Under the pieces are notes generated by a model that was not told where the DNA came from, ran no database searches, and saw only the letters and a list, made by a program, of their open reading frames with translations. A program made the translations under genes and the position numbers. A DNA stretch of 64,000 nucleotides from Sinohyriopsis cumingii. Lineage: Eukaryota > Mollusca > Bivalvia > Unionida > Unionidae. The DNA lies in contig CM068828.1 in the NCBI GenBank assembly GCA_028554795.2, forward strand, positions 12,048,314-12,112,313. The letters run 5' to 3'. Below, piece by piece: positions 39,178-48,361 of this stretch (position 1 is the stretch's first letter; each line of letters begins with the position of its first letter).

Positions 39178-40199
39178 TTATACACGGGAAAGTGCGTCTG
39201 CTATTAAATTATATTTTCCCTCGATGTGCCTGATGTCAAGATTATGTTCATGTAACAACAAGCTCCACCTTAGTAGTCTTTGATTTCGATTTTTCATCTT
39301 GCCGATGAAAGTAATGGGGTTGTGGTCACTAAATACAATAATCAAAGAAGGAGCTGAACTACAAAATGTTGTAATGCCAATAGCAAAGCCAAACATTCCT
39401 TCTCGACTGTTGAATAATTCCTTTGGTGCTTATTCAATTTCTTGGAAAAATAGCACACTGGATGATCAATACCACTTTCATCTTCTTGAATCAAAACTGC
39501 TCTAAGCCCAACATCACTTGCATCAACAGACAGTTTAAAAGATTGGCTGAAATTTGGAGCTGTAAGAACTGGCGCGCTTTTAAGTATGGCTTTCAACTTG
39601 TCAAAAGCCTCCTGACATTTTTCAGTCCAAAGAAACTTGTTTTTCTTATTCAATAAATTTGTCAGCGGTTCAGCAATTATAGAAAAATAAGAACAAAATT
39701 TTCGATGGTATCCGGCCATGCCTAAAAATCGCATCAGTTTCTTTTTATTAAAAGGCACGGGAATTTCAGAGATAGCCTTGGCCTTAGCATCTATAGGTTT
39801 AACTTGTCCATGTCCCACGATGTGTCCTAGAAATGTTACACTAGCACGGCAGAACTCACTTTTAGATAAATTAATTGTCAAGCATGCATCTGTGAGTCTG
39901 TCAAATAATTTCCGAATTGTTGCTAAATGTTCTTTCCAGATATCGTTGTAGATGATGACATCATCGATGTAAGCATCACAATTGCCTAGACCAGAGGTAA
40001 TCATATTCATGAGACGTTTAAATGTACCTGGCGACCCTTTCATCCCAAACGGCATTACTTTATATTGGTAACGTCCATCTGGAGTCACGAATGCTGACAT
40101 TTCCTTTTGCATTTGCATTACTTCTATCTCTTTTTGTAACTGTATTTGTTCTTTTTGTAACTGCATTTGTCTTTCTTTCCCTCTTTCTTCCAATTGCAT
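39178..40199 (-). pseudogene. Gypsy reverse transcriptase-RNase H remnant
   Basis: The minus strand encodes RT parts: VTPDGRYQYKVMPFGMKGSP, the catalytic YIDDVIIY box, FLGHIVG, and an RNase H-like region (LSVDASDVGLRAVLIQE). A frameshift near 39,350 precedes the end of RNase H (DIRHIEGKYNLIADALSRV). The first RT domains, the protease and the integrase are missing, and the N-terminus is joined to a Gag-like Gln/Lys coil, so the element cannot move on its own. Confidence 0.9.
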
Positions 40200-40612
40200 T
40201 TGTTTTTCTTTCTCTCTTTCCTTTCTCTCTCTCTCTCCTCTTTCTCAAATTGTAACTGCATTTGTCTTTCTCTCTCCTCACTCTCTTTTTGCAACTTCAA
40301 TCGTTTTACTTCCATCTCTTTCTGAACTGCATTCGTCTTACCTCCATCTCTCTTTCCTTTTGTATCTTTTCTATCTGAAACTGAACCTGTCTTATCTCTA
40401 ATTCCAACTTTTTTAGCTGTACTTCCATTTTCAAAATTTCCAACCACTCCCGAGTAGAATTTAAGAAAAGTTATCTACCTTTGATGATATTTTAGAAAAA
40501 GCTTGCCGATTTCACTAAAATTTCAAAAACTAGGGGAATTAAAAAAAAAAGTTTTCTGAAATATTCTATCCAAAATTCAATAATATACTTAGGACGAGCG
40601 CGCAATTTCTTA

Positions 40613-41586
40613 TGTCACTTATTTATGCTCGAATAAACAGTAACACAAGAAAGAGTGAAAACAACAAGCTTTGAAAAATACAATAAATTATTTCCCTGGA
40701 AAAATTCTGTAAAAATGAAAACAAAATATGAACTTACGGTTTTATAGAATAAAATCCCCAAAAAATGATCCAAAAATAATCCGAGATTACAATTTTAGTA
40801 GTCCTAATAACAAATTGTTCTACTGATTTCACGTTCGAATCCCGACGAAGAATCCAAGATGGAAGACGATGATATATGCTACAATCTGTAGTGTTGAAGT
40901 CTACAGTTCATTGTAGAAATGAGAACTGTCACTCCGGTTTCTGATAGCTAAATAAATTTTTATAAAAACAACTGTCCTTGTTCCACAATATTACATGAGC
41001 ACATGTATTTTCCAGAAAAATAACAGAATTAATCCATTTGAATCCAAATAATCTGAAATAACTCCAAACAGCACAACATACAACGAACAGTTTAACGGCT
41101 CAACTTCTACTGATTAATTCTCCAAAACATGGGTTATATGGGCTTTCTAAAACGTAAACAAGGGTCATGTGATCATCTTCTAGAAGTTTATAGAATCAAA
41201 TACCTGTTATAGGTCACGTACACCCAGTGTGACCCTGACGAAAACCAATTATTTTTACCCTAAGAAATTTTTAACAAAATTGTTTATATCTTAAAGGCAA
41301 GGTCCCATCATGACCTTGGAAACAACCAATCATTTTAAAATAAAATGGAACTTGTTTACGAAGGTTACTACAAATTCTGAAACAAGGTCAGTATTTAGAT
41401 CAACACCTGGTGTTTATAAACTAACAGTCAAGTTCAAACTATTTTCTAAAAATATATCATCTCTAGTGAATAAATTTTCATTACAATATCATATAATGAA
41501 AAATAAAAATATTTAAAACTGACAGACAATTAAATTGAAATAAATATATATTAAATCAGATATAATTAAATCAAATATACATAACA
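40613..41586 (-). repeat. LTR (5' LTR in element orientation)
   Basis: About 974 bp, the partner of 38,114-39,055. Divergence between the two by small indels shows the insertion is not recent. Confidence 0.85.
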
Positions 41587-41596
41587 ATTAGAAATT

Positions 41597-42099
41597 ATGG
41601 AAGCCTGTAATCCTTCTTTGAATAGTCGAGAATCTATGGAAATGGAATTGGAGGATACCGTGGAAGTAGAACCCAAAGACAAAGACGAAGAGGACATAGT
41701 CATGACGTCCAGATGACCAGAACAAGAACAACACTTAGTCTCCTGTTTTTCCAAACACCTAGCAGAAAAATTACGGAATTGATCAAGAAAGATTGGTATG
41801 GGTGTCGAAACGATCATCCCAGTCAAATTCAACACGTTAAATGTCTGATGCTGAGTCAAGAGGAAAAATTGGACGAGTATCTGGACGAAGCTTGGAGTCA
41901 CATCTTAGAAGAAGCCGTGTTGCATCAGTGGTATAAAGACCTGCGTGGTCATTCCTCTCCTCCCCTGATTGCTCTAGAGATCCATCGCATCGAAGCTCTC
42001 TTGGCTCAGAGTGCGGAGACGAAGCGAAGAAACGGTTACTTGTCAGACATTTTTAAGCAAACAGTTAGGATTGAATTGATGGCTTATCATTATCTGTGA
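41597..42099 (+). pseudogene. Old homologue of the 161-aa conserved gene
   Basis: Matches the intact gene at 31,904 from its ATG (MEACNPSLNSRESMEMELED) to the end. A TGA near 41,715 replaces a Trp codon, and a frameshift near 41,765 follows. It keeps its place before the protease. Confidence 0.9.
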
Positions 42100-42134
42100 A
42101 GAAAAAAAAACAGAAAAGCAAAACAACACAAAAA

Positions 42135-42692
42135 ATGGATACCTGGGAACTTTATTACCTTTTGAACCACAGTTCGTACACTGCTTTTTGGAATCCTGTC
42201 GTGTGTGCTAAAGATGAACTGCATCATCGCAAACCTCAAGACCATCAAGCTTATGTCTTCAACACGGACGACAGTCAGCTCTCAGGAACCCACTGGGTAT
42301 CCGTCTACTTTCCCCGTGATGGTTGTGTAGAGTATTTTGATTCGTATGGACTGCCATCTTTGGAAGACGACATCATCGACTTTATGAGAAGAAATGCCCA
42401 GACGACACGATTCAATAATGTGAAAGTACAAAGCACAGATTCCATTGTGTGTGGACAATATTGTGTATATTTTCTTCATCAACACAGTCTTGGATATTCT
42501 TTAGAACATTTTGTGACTTATTTTGATCGTCACTCTTCTAGAAACGATGACAAAGTAGATCGATGGTTTTGTGACCATTATGGTTATCTTTTGTCTTTAG
42601 CTAGGAAATGTATTGTACATCAATGGCCCAATGACTTCCATCAGTGGAAGTCTAGCTTAACTTCACAACGTTGTCAACCTTATCAAAAATAG
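42135..42692 (+). CDS. Adenain-type protease of the old element, ORF intact
   Basis: 185 residues with no stop or frameshift, although its neighbours are pseudogenes. The catalytic elements GTHWVSVYF, EYFDSYG and VCGQYCVYFL are all present. Protein identity with the protease at 32,419 is high by eye. AATAAA lies 63 bp beyond the stop. Whether it is still expressed or merely spared by chance cannot be told from sequence alone. Confidence 0.85.
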   Translation: MDTWELYYLLNHSSYTAFWNPVVCAKDELHHRKPQDHQAYVFNTDDSQLSGTHWVSVYFPRDGCVEYFDSYGLPSLEDDIIDFMRRNAQTTRFNNVKVQSTDSIVCGQYCVYFLHQHSLGYSLEHFVTYFDRHSSRNDDKVDRWFCDHYGYLLSLARKCIVHQWPNDFHQWKSSLTSQRCQPYQK

Positions 42693-42754
42693 TTATTTGA
42701 AAAATGTTTGTTTGAAAAAATGTTTTATGGTTAATTGTGGTTATTTGTTGTTTG

Positions 42755-42760
42755 AATAAA
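42755..42760 (+). terminator. Polyadenylation signal of the old protease gene
   Basis: AATAAA in the same position as 33,090 in the young element. Confidence 0.65.
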
Positions 42761-42885
42761 AAATTGTTTTGAAAAAAATGCGCCTGTCGTTTGTTTTCAA
42801 TTTTTATCATTATACATGCTCTTTGACTTCTCTCTATCCCTCTCACTCAAATCAACAATCATAGCGTTCCGACTCTAAACATTAT

Positions 42886-42913
42886 AGGGATGTTTTCTAT
42901 CGCGTCCGCTCTT
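42886..42913 (+). promoter_or_regulatory. Diverged late-type upstream box, old element
   Basis: AGGGATGTTTTCTATCGCG then TCCGCTC, followed by a TATA-like CAATATAAAG and an initiator-like CTCCAGTCTG. It corresponds to the box at 33,223, but the gene that should follow has been displaced by a LINE fragment. Confidence 0.7.
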
Positions 42914-42954
42914 GAACAATATAAAGCAGGACAGTCTCCAGTCTGACATTCATT

Positions 42955-43300
42955 TACAACATATATTTAATGAGTGCCACGAATATCATGCACAACGGGA
43001 TATCTTCAAGACCAATCAAAAACACATAGGATCCCTAACAACCTACCCGGAATTTCTGTCGTCCAGTAACCCTAACATCAATTCAACGTATGATAAATAA
43101 TATCCTACTTTTCCAGAAATAAACTGGCAAACAAATAAAATTTAACCCTTAATGGTCATCCCCTCACTCCACTTAGAACTATAAACTATCAAATGATACA
43201 AATAAAAACCCTATGAAAATAAAGTAGAACTTAATCCCAACTTTATATATAAAAAACAAATAAAAAAAATAAAAATAATAATTTCATTATTATTCTTTCG
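42955..43300 (+). mobile_element. LINE 3' end 1 (reverse transcriptase C-terminus and UTR)
   Basis: The frame 42,912-43,100 ends IFNECHEYHAQRDIF, IGSLTTYPEFL and NPNINSTYDK. The second LINE piece (45,320) has the same C-terminal pattern preceded by CYHCRVPEDLTHLFNTC, the CxxC...HxxxxC tail of non-LTR reverse transcriptases. An AT-rich untranslated part with an A-rich end follows. Confidence 0.6.
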
Positions 43301-44025
43301 TTCTTTTCACTATAACTAACAGCACATATACAATCTTTCAAAATTCAGCAAGACGCTTTTTATTCTAGAAATTGGGATCTAAAGTATTTCTGGATGTCAC
43401 AAACGGCTCACCTCCTATTTATACCCCTACCGTCCTACCCTCAACTGGATATTCAATCATACTATGCTAGCACGTATTAAACCTATTAGCCCGATTAACG
43501 TGCCTTCACGATACTTGGGTAGCGCTGTAATTGGGGTGTAATCCCCCAATAAGCGAAGCAACTGATACAGACTACTAGCGATACAACTAAGTAGCACTAC
43601 CAAATAGATTAGGCAGATCCACCTTTCTACAAACAGCACAAATAATGATTTTAAAAATTAATAAATGCGGCAAGACGACACCATTTACTATTCGGAAAGT
43701 TGGGAGCAAAAATAAATGATCCCGGATGCAAGGCACCTCCCCTCCGCTCGGATCGACATCCCTTGCCTCTGCTGGACATGTATCATAGGAATGAGTGCGT
43801 GCGGTCTGCCGCCATTCACCAAGAGCCCCATGAGACAAAAATGTCTCGAAAATGGACTAATCAAATAACACACAGTGTGTGCAGTATAGCGTTGGGGAAC
43901 GTGATACTATTCCGCCCCCCTCGAAAAAATTAACCAGCCCTCCGTGAGGGTATTAACCGGTCGCACATGCCCAATGGGCGAAAGCGACCTAAATTGAAAG
44001 ATTGATTGATTGATTGTCAGTCTGG
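43301..44025. mobile_element. Probable second LINE-like 3' end with (GATT)n tail
   Basis: Non-coding block ending CCCAATGGGCGAAAGCGACC, then TAAATTGAAA and a GATTGATTGATTGATTG tail at about 44,003-44,018. A short tandem tail of this type is typical of RTE-like or SINE-like elements. Old Maverick DNA resumes directly after it (CAGTCTGGCTACCC). Confidence 0.5.
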
Positions 44026-44048
44026 CTACCCAGCGTTCACTCCTTAAT

Positions 44049-44905
44049 ATGAGCAGAATTGCAAAATTGATAGAATTTCAGATGCACACGGATTATACCA
44101 GCCGGCTCCTGGTTGAGCTGGCCATGGAGGCAATACGGGAGGAAGCCAGGCATGAGGAAGAGGAGAAGAGAAAGAAGATAGAGAAGGAAGAAAGGATCTT
44201 GCCTCATCAGATGATTAGGTCGGTGTGCGAGGTGAAGCCTCTGGTAACACCACTACTACCACCAACACAGCCACTACCTCATCCACAACCACTACCAACA
44301 GCACACACCGCTCCGGTGGCCTAGTGGCTAGAGCGTCCGCCTTGGAAGCGGGAGGTCGTGGGTTCGAACCCAGGCCGAGTCATACCAAAGACTTACAAAA
44401 ATGGTACTAACAGCTGCCTCGCTAGGCGCTCAGCACTAAGAGGTTGGTGTTAGGACTGGTCGGACTGGTGTAAGGATAATGCGACTGGGTGAGACTTCAT
44501 GTTATATGTCTGCTGCATGATGCCCCAGTGCTAGACATCACTATAAACTGCCACACTGCAGACAACGTAGCGATATGACTGAAAAATTGTTAAAAGCTAC
44601 GTTAAAAATCCTAATCACACACACACTACCACCAGCACAGAGACGCGTGGTCCCCCAAACGGAAAACTGGGAGGAGGAGTTGCGTCAGCAGGAGGTAAAT
44701 GGACCACATCATCCACGGGTGTGGAATAGGAGAATCAGGCAATAAGAAGTCTTCAGAATCCCACAAGCGGAAGATTGGGGTGCTGAATCAATCAAGCAGC
44801 CTTTGCGCTCCCAAGAACAAAACTGAACTGGGAGCAGGACTGGAGTGGACGTTGCGTGTGTGGGGCCAGACCCGGAAGGTACACACATTAAGAGGTGCAT
44901 CTGAA
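44049..44905 (+). pseudogene. Old homologue of right-end gene 2, split by a SINE
   Basis: The ATG at 44,049 opens MSRIAKLIEFQMHTDYTSRL and a charged coil homologous to the gene at 34,166. The coding sequence runs into a SINE at 44,306-44,624. Beyond it, DNA to 44,905 matches the 3' part of the gene (GTGTGGGGCCAGACCCGGAA, then GGT) and leads to a diverged stem-loop at 44,917. Confidence 0.8.
44306..44624 (+). mobile_element. tRNA-derived SINE, family A copy 3
   Basis: tRNA-like head (GTGGCCTAGTGGCTAGAGCG, GGTTCGAACCC), the shared body, and a CA tail (ATCACACACAC). A 15-bp target duplication (ACTACCAACAGCACA at 44,291 and ACTACCACCAGCACA at 44,625) has one mismatch. It inserted into the coding sequence of the old coiled-coil gene. 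Confidence 0.92.
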
Positions 44906-44916
44906 GTTCAAAATAC

Positions 44917-44960
44917 AGTCCTTTTCAGGATTAACCAAATCCCTCGAAAAGAGACTATTC
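44917..44960 (+). terminator. Diverged histone-type stem-loop, old element
   Basis: AGTCCTTTTCAGGATT (44,917-44,932) still pairs over 6 bp with one G-U pair and keeps the TTTC loop. AACCA and a CTCGAAAAGAGAC purine box follow at the expected spacing. Confidence 0.75.
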
Positions 44961-45029
44961 AAGTTGCCAATTTGTGTGAATGTGGAGTAGTGTGACTATA
45001 AACACTCACTCCTTTGCTGATGTGATTGT

Positions 45030-45295
45030 GTGTGTGTTTGAGTGTGTGTGTATTTGTATGAGTGCGTGTACGTTGTGTGAAAAGTAGAGTGTGTATTTGT
45101 ATGGGTGCGAGTACGTTGTGTGTATGTGTGTTTGTATGAGTTCGCGTACGTTTTTGTGGATAGTTGATATTGTGTTTGTTTTTTCTCCTTCCCGTGTGTG
45201 GATAGTAGATTTGGGGTTTGTTTTTCTCCTTCCCGTGTGTGAATAGTAGATTTGGGGTTGGTTTTCTCCTTCCCGTGTGTGGATAGTATATAACT
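45030..45295. repeat. TG-rich tandem repeats, old element
   Basis: A GTGTATTTGTATGNGTGCG-like repeat is followed by three to four units of TTTCTCCTTCCCGTGTGTGG plus ATAGTAGATTTGGGGTT (period about 37-50 bp). The unit's TTTTCTCCTTCCCGTGTG part loosely recalls the upstream box of the right-end genes, so these may be expanded, diverged promoter boxes. Confidence 0.55.
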
Positions 45296-45319
45296 AGAAT
45301 CTACACCGAAAAAAACTAA

Positions 45320-46920
45320 ATTGGCCAGCAGCTTTGGGCAGTACATAGGACCTCAACCCCACAACATAAATTGCTACCACTGCCGGGTTCCAGAAGACCT
45401 AACACATCTATTCAACACCTGCCACAAACTAAAGAAAGAAAGAACCAAACTAAAAATGGAGCAAAATAAGATTGGATCCCTGGAAACATACCCAGAGTTT
45501 TTAATGAATAACAACGCCAACCTTAATCTAACATATAAATATAATTAACTTTGTACATGAATCTGGGCTACAAAATAAAATATAAAACTTAAATACCATA
45601 ACTAAACTATCCGAAATACAATTGGTCATTTCACCACCGGACGCCTCTCCTGGTGTAACTGGGTGGGGAATTGGGTGTGGGGGGTAGCATACGGTTTACC
45701 ACCAGGTCCGGGTGTGTACCGTTAAGCGCGGACTGATGCTGCATCTGCTCCTATCACACACTTCAGCACCCTGGGTCATCCGGATGTATGACCCGCTAAA
45801 CAATGCAATAGGCCTTGCCAAATGTATTTGACCTGACTTTAAAATAACACCTGATTTATAACGCAACTAGGAACATAATTAGGGAGCAAAAAGAAGAAGA
45901 AAAAAACATTGCTTTTTATTTCTGTAATAAATTTTTTGTTTACACTTACTTCTCCCTTACACCATCTAAGTAACCCCTCATCTACCATCTATCTCTAAAG
46001 TCTACCTGACAGCCCCGCATGTACGTAACACAATTAATACCTCTGAGAAATTAACACTCTAGCCGAAGGTGGCAGTCATATCTATAGCACGAGCATTTTT
46101 CGGTCCCTAAAATTAGACCATATAATGTGGTCCAACACCTAGGACCATGAGGGCCCGCCGCACAAAGTGGCAAACCAATAAATAACTTTATGAAAGGAAG
46201 ACCTCAAATTAACTCCTATAAGGTGATCTAAAACACCAAAGACCATCTGGCCCAGCAGCACAAGGCCGCAAATAAAACCACGGTAATTTAGACACGTAGG
46301 ACCCTAAAAACTTAATCCAACATATAAGGTGGTCTCAAAAGTCCAAGACCATCAGGACCAGCCACACAAGGTGGCAAACTTTGCTAAAAACTGTCACCTA
46401 AGGTATCTCTCCTTAGCAAAACTCTAACTTAAAACAGTACAGAGTTTTTCATTCCAAATTGTGTAACACGACAATTTAAACCCAATACATTGGAGTCTAG
46501 GAGCACCGACCTGTGACCTTAAATCCGCCCTTTCCACCCACTCCTCCCTTTCCACAGCCGGACATAAAAATCAATCAGCGTGCAGTGCACGCCCTTAGTG
46601 CTACTGAAAATTCAGTACAATACATATGAGTGTGTGATGGGTCCATTCCCACTCATAAATACCCAGTGCAGCTAAGTAGTACCGACAGAAAAAAATTGAG
46701 TGTGTGATGGGTCTATTCCCACTCGCCTTCAAGCCCTCCATTCAGACAGTTAGGACCTCTATTAAGTCCACTGCCTGACGGCTTCAATTAAAAATTGCTC
46801 CTTGAGCACATAAATACCTGGCGGAAGTGGCTCTAATTCCTTCCCCTATGAGCAATTAAATAGCCTACCTTGTAGGCACAAATCAGAGGTACATGCTCAG
46901 AACAGCGCAAGCCTCTATAA
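45320..46920 (+). mobile_element. LINE 3' end 2 (reverse transcriptase C-terminus and long UTR)
   Basis: The frame at 45,321-45,548 encodes the C-terminal zinc motif CYHCRVPEDLTHLFNTCHKL and ends KIGSLETYPEFLMNNNANLN. It is followed by about 1.4 kb of non-coding DNA holding three diverged 95-110-bp repeats (about 46,105-46,390; TATAANGTGGTC, AGGACCATCAGGNCC, CACAAGGTGGCAAA) and a duplicated GAGTGTGTGATGGGTC motif at 46,627 and 46,697. The outer end is set by where Maverick homology resumes. Confidence 0.6.
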
Positions 46921-46959
46921 TCCAACATAGATTCGCGTTATTCTACACAGAATATTCAG

Positions 46960-47338
46960 ATGGTTTCTAATACAATTGAAAAAATGAAGACGTTGCAGGT
47001 AGTCGTGGACAATTTGGGGATAATAGAAGAGATGCTGGTCAAACTGGATGAGGATTACTATTCTTACAGTCCCCATAGAGTCAAGATGGAAATAAAAAAT
47101 TGAGAAAGACTAAGGAAAGACTAAGGGAAGCGATGAAACAAGAAAAAGAGGAGAAGGAGGATGAAGAGGATAGAAGAAGAATGAGAGCACTGAATGAAAA
47201 AATAGAAAAGAAGATGAGAATAAGAAGAGGAACAAAGAGGAGGAGAAGAAGGAGAAACAGGAGGAGGAAAAGAATGAGAAGAAGACAAAAAATGTAGGAC
47301 AGAAAATAAGAAGCTGGTGCAGAAAAAGAAGGAATTAG
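46960..47338 (+). pseudogene. Old homologue of right-end gene 3
   Basis: Matches the gene at 34,972: TLQVVVDNLGIIEEMLVKL and YYSYSPHRVKMEIKN are conserved, then a TGA at 47,101-47,103 and a frameshift lead into the charged coil. The ORF-like DNA ends at about 47,338 before the 3' stem-loop. Confidence 0.88.
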
Positions 47339-47356
47339 AAAATAGAAGAAAACAAA

Positions 47357-47372
47357 AGCCCTTCTCAGGGCC
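47357..47372 (+). terminator. Histone-type stem-loop, right end of old element
   Basis: AGCCCTTCTCAGGGCC: five or six paired bases with a TCTC loop, which also fits the UYUN loop rule. ACTCA and a degraded CCCCGTAAAGATAT follow. Same position as the TIR-edge hairpin at 35,378. Confidence 0.7.
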
Positions 47373-47400
47373 ACTCATATGCCCCGTAAAGATATTTATT

Positions 47401-48289
47401 CTCTTTGCCATATATGTGTTTGATGTTCATCAGTCTATATCTGCATGTTGTATGTGTTATATATGTATATGTCCCGCCAAGCGTTATAAGTTTTTTACTC
47501 CGTCTGTTTGGTCCAATTGAAGTCAGCCCCTTGCGACATTGTTACCAATCTTCAGTACCATGACGTCACATCACCTGTTCCATTGCTATTGTCCCTATAC
47601 AATTCCAACCTTTTGTCCGTATAAATCTTGTCCGTATACAGCCCCACGACCTTTATGACTGGATTTTACATTGTCCGTATACAGCCCACAAAAACTACTT
47701 ACGGACATAAAGCATAGCCAGTCACGTAACCATGGTTATTAATAGAGCGGATGCAAATCGCGTCAAGTCAAATAACAGAGAAAGTGGAGGCGTAAAGAGC
47801 TTACATTAATCAATTAAAGGTTTAAACTTGTCTACGTATATAAATATACTACATATGATATATTTAATGTATGCATTTGAGTAAAATGATTGATTGTTGT
47901 TATCTAAACATATTTGTTATTGTTTATTTGCGTATATCAAAATGAATTTAATAGGCCTATAAACTGTATTCCAAATTTAAACACGATAACAAGTTTCAAA
48001 GTTTAAACAATTGCTCAACAGTCGCTGTTGTGATTAGGAAATAGAGAAAATTCATATTAATAGTCATTAACGCAATTTATACTAGATTCAAAAATATCCC
48101 TATCAACGTCCTCCATTGTTAACACTCTAATGAAACTGATGCTAAACCAACCACTGAGTTTTTTTTTATATCGATTCGCACGATCACGCAATTTCTCGAG
48201 AAAGAGCGTAACGATTTGGGATTCCGAATTGAATCGTTATTCCAAATTAATGCCCAGCAGTCCGGTGCAAGGTATAAAGTGGTTATAGG
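47401..48289. other. Intergenic DNA before the TMEM254-like gene
   Basis: No coding sequence is visible. TTGTCCGTATACAGCCC-like words repeat at about 47,628 and 47,672. A TATA-like GGTATAAAGTGG lies at 48,271, just before exon 1. Confidence 0.45.
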
Positions 48290-48361
48290 ATGTCAGAATA
48301 TTTTAGATTTGCACACCCATTTTGGGTAATCACACTCGGTACTGGTCTGTATGCATTAACA
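48290..48361 (+). CDS. TMEM254: TMEM254-like membrane protein, exon 1
   Basis: Four exons (48,290-48,361; 51,341-51,444; 55,714-55,773; 58,031-58,154) join to 360 nt, or 119 residues plus stop, close to the 123 of the human protein. Exon 1 gives 24 residues, starting MSEYFRFAHPFWVITLG, and ends at a GT donor (GTAAGT) in phase 0. The joined protein follows TMEM254 along its length, including the NLGPLG-type turn (YLGPLGR here), the second helix with HIGET and the third with FLFGF. It is predicted to have three membrane helices; its molecular function is not established. The start is chosen because the N-terminal YF...FW helix aligns with the family and the frame is closed upstream. Confidence 0.85.

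Larger units (their letters stand above)
38114..41586 (-). mobile_element. Non-autonomous Ty3/gypsy LTR retrotransposon
   Basis: Two long direct repeats of about 0.95 kb (38,114-39,055 and 40,613-41,586) flank about 1.56 kb of internal DNA. On the minus strand each LTR starts TGTTATGTATA. A purine-rich tract (ATGGGAGGAAG) lies directly before the 3' LTR. The internal region fuses a Gag-like charged coil to the middle of a reverse transcriptase. It separates the old capsid stop from the next gene; ATTA on both sides (near 38,104 and 41,587) may be the target duplication, though the outer edge is uncertain by a few bases. Confidence 0.85.
13510..47400 (+). mobile_element. Older, decayed Maverick/Polinton, interrupted by later insertions
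   Basis: Remnants in the same order and orientation as the young element: a 5'-truncated polymerase (13,510-15,373 and 35,753-36,015), an unknown ORF, a polymerase N-terminus-like piece, a capsid fragment (37,321-38,107), a homologue of the 161-aa gene, a protease, and two of the small coiled-coil genes with their 3' stem-loops. The segment that held the ATPase, integrase and minor capsid genes is missing. Insertions inside it are the young Maverick, an LTR element, two LINE 3' ends and a SINE. I see no preserved terminal repeat at the right end. Confidence 0.85.

Noticed and set aside
44310..44395. tRNA gene
   Set aside because: A and B boxes are present but there is no paired acceptor stem or proper cloverleaf; it is the head of SINE family A.
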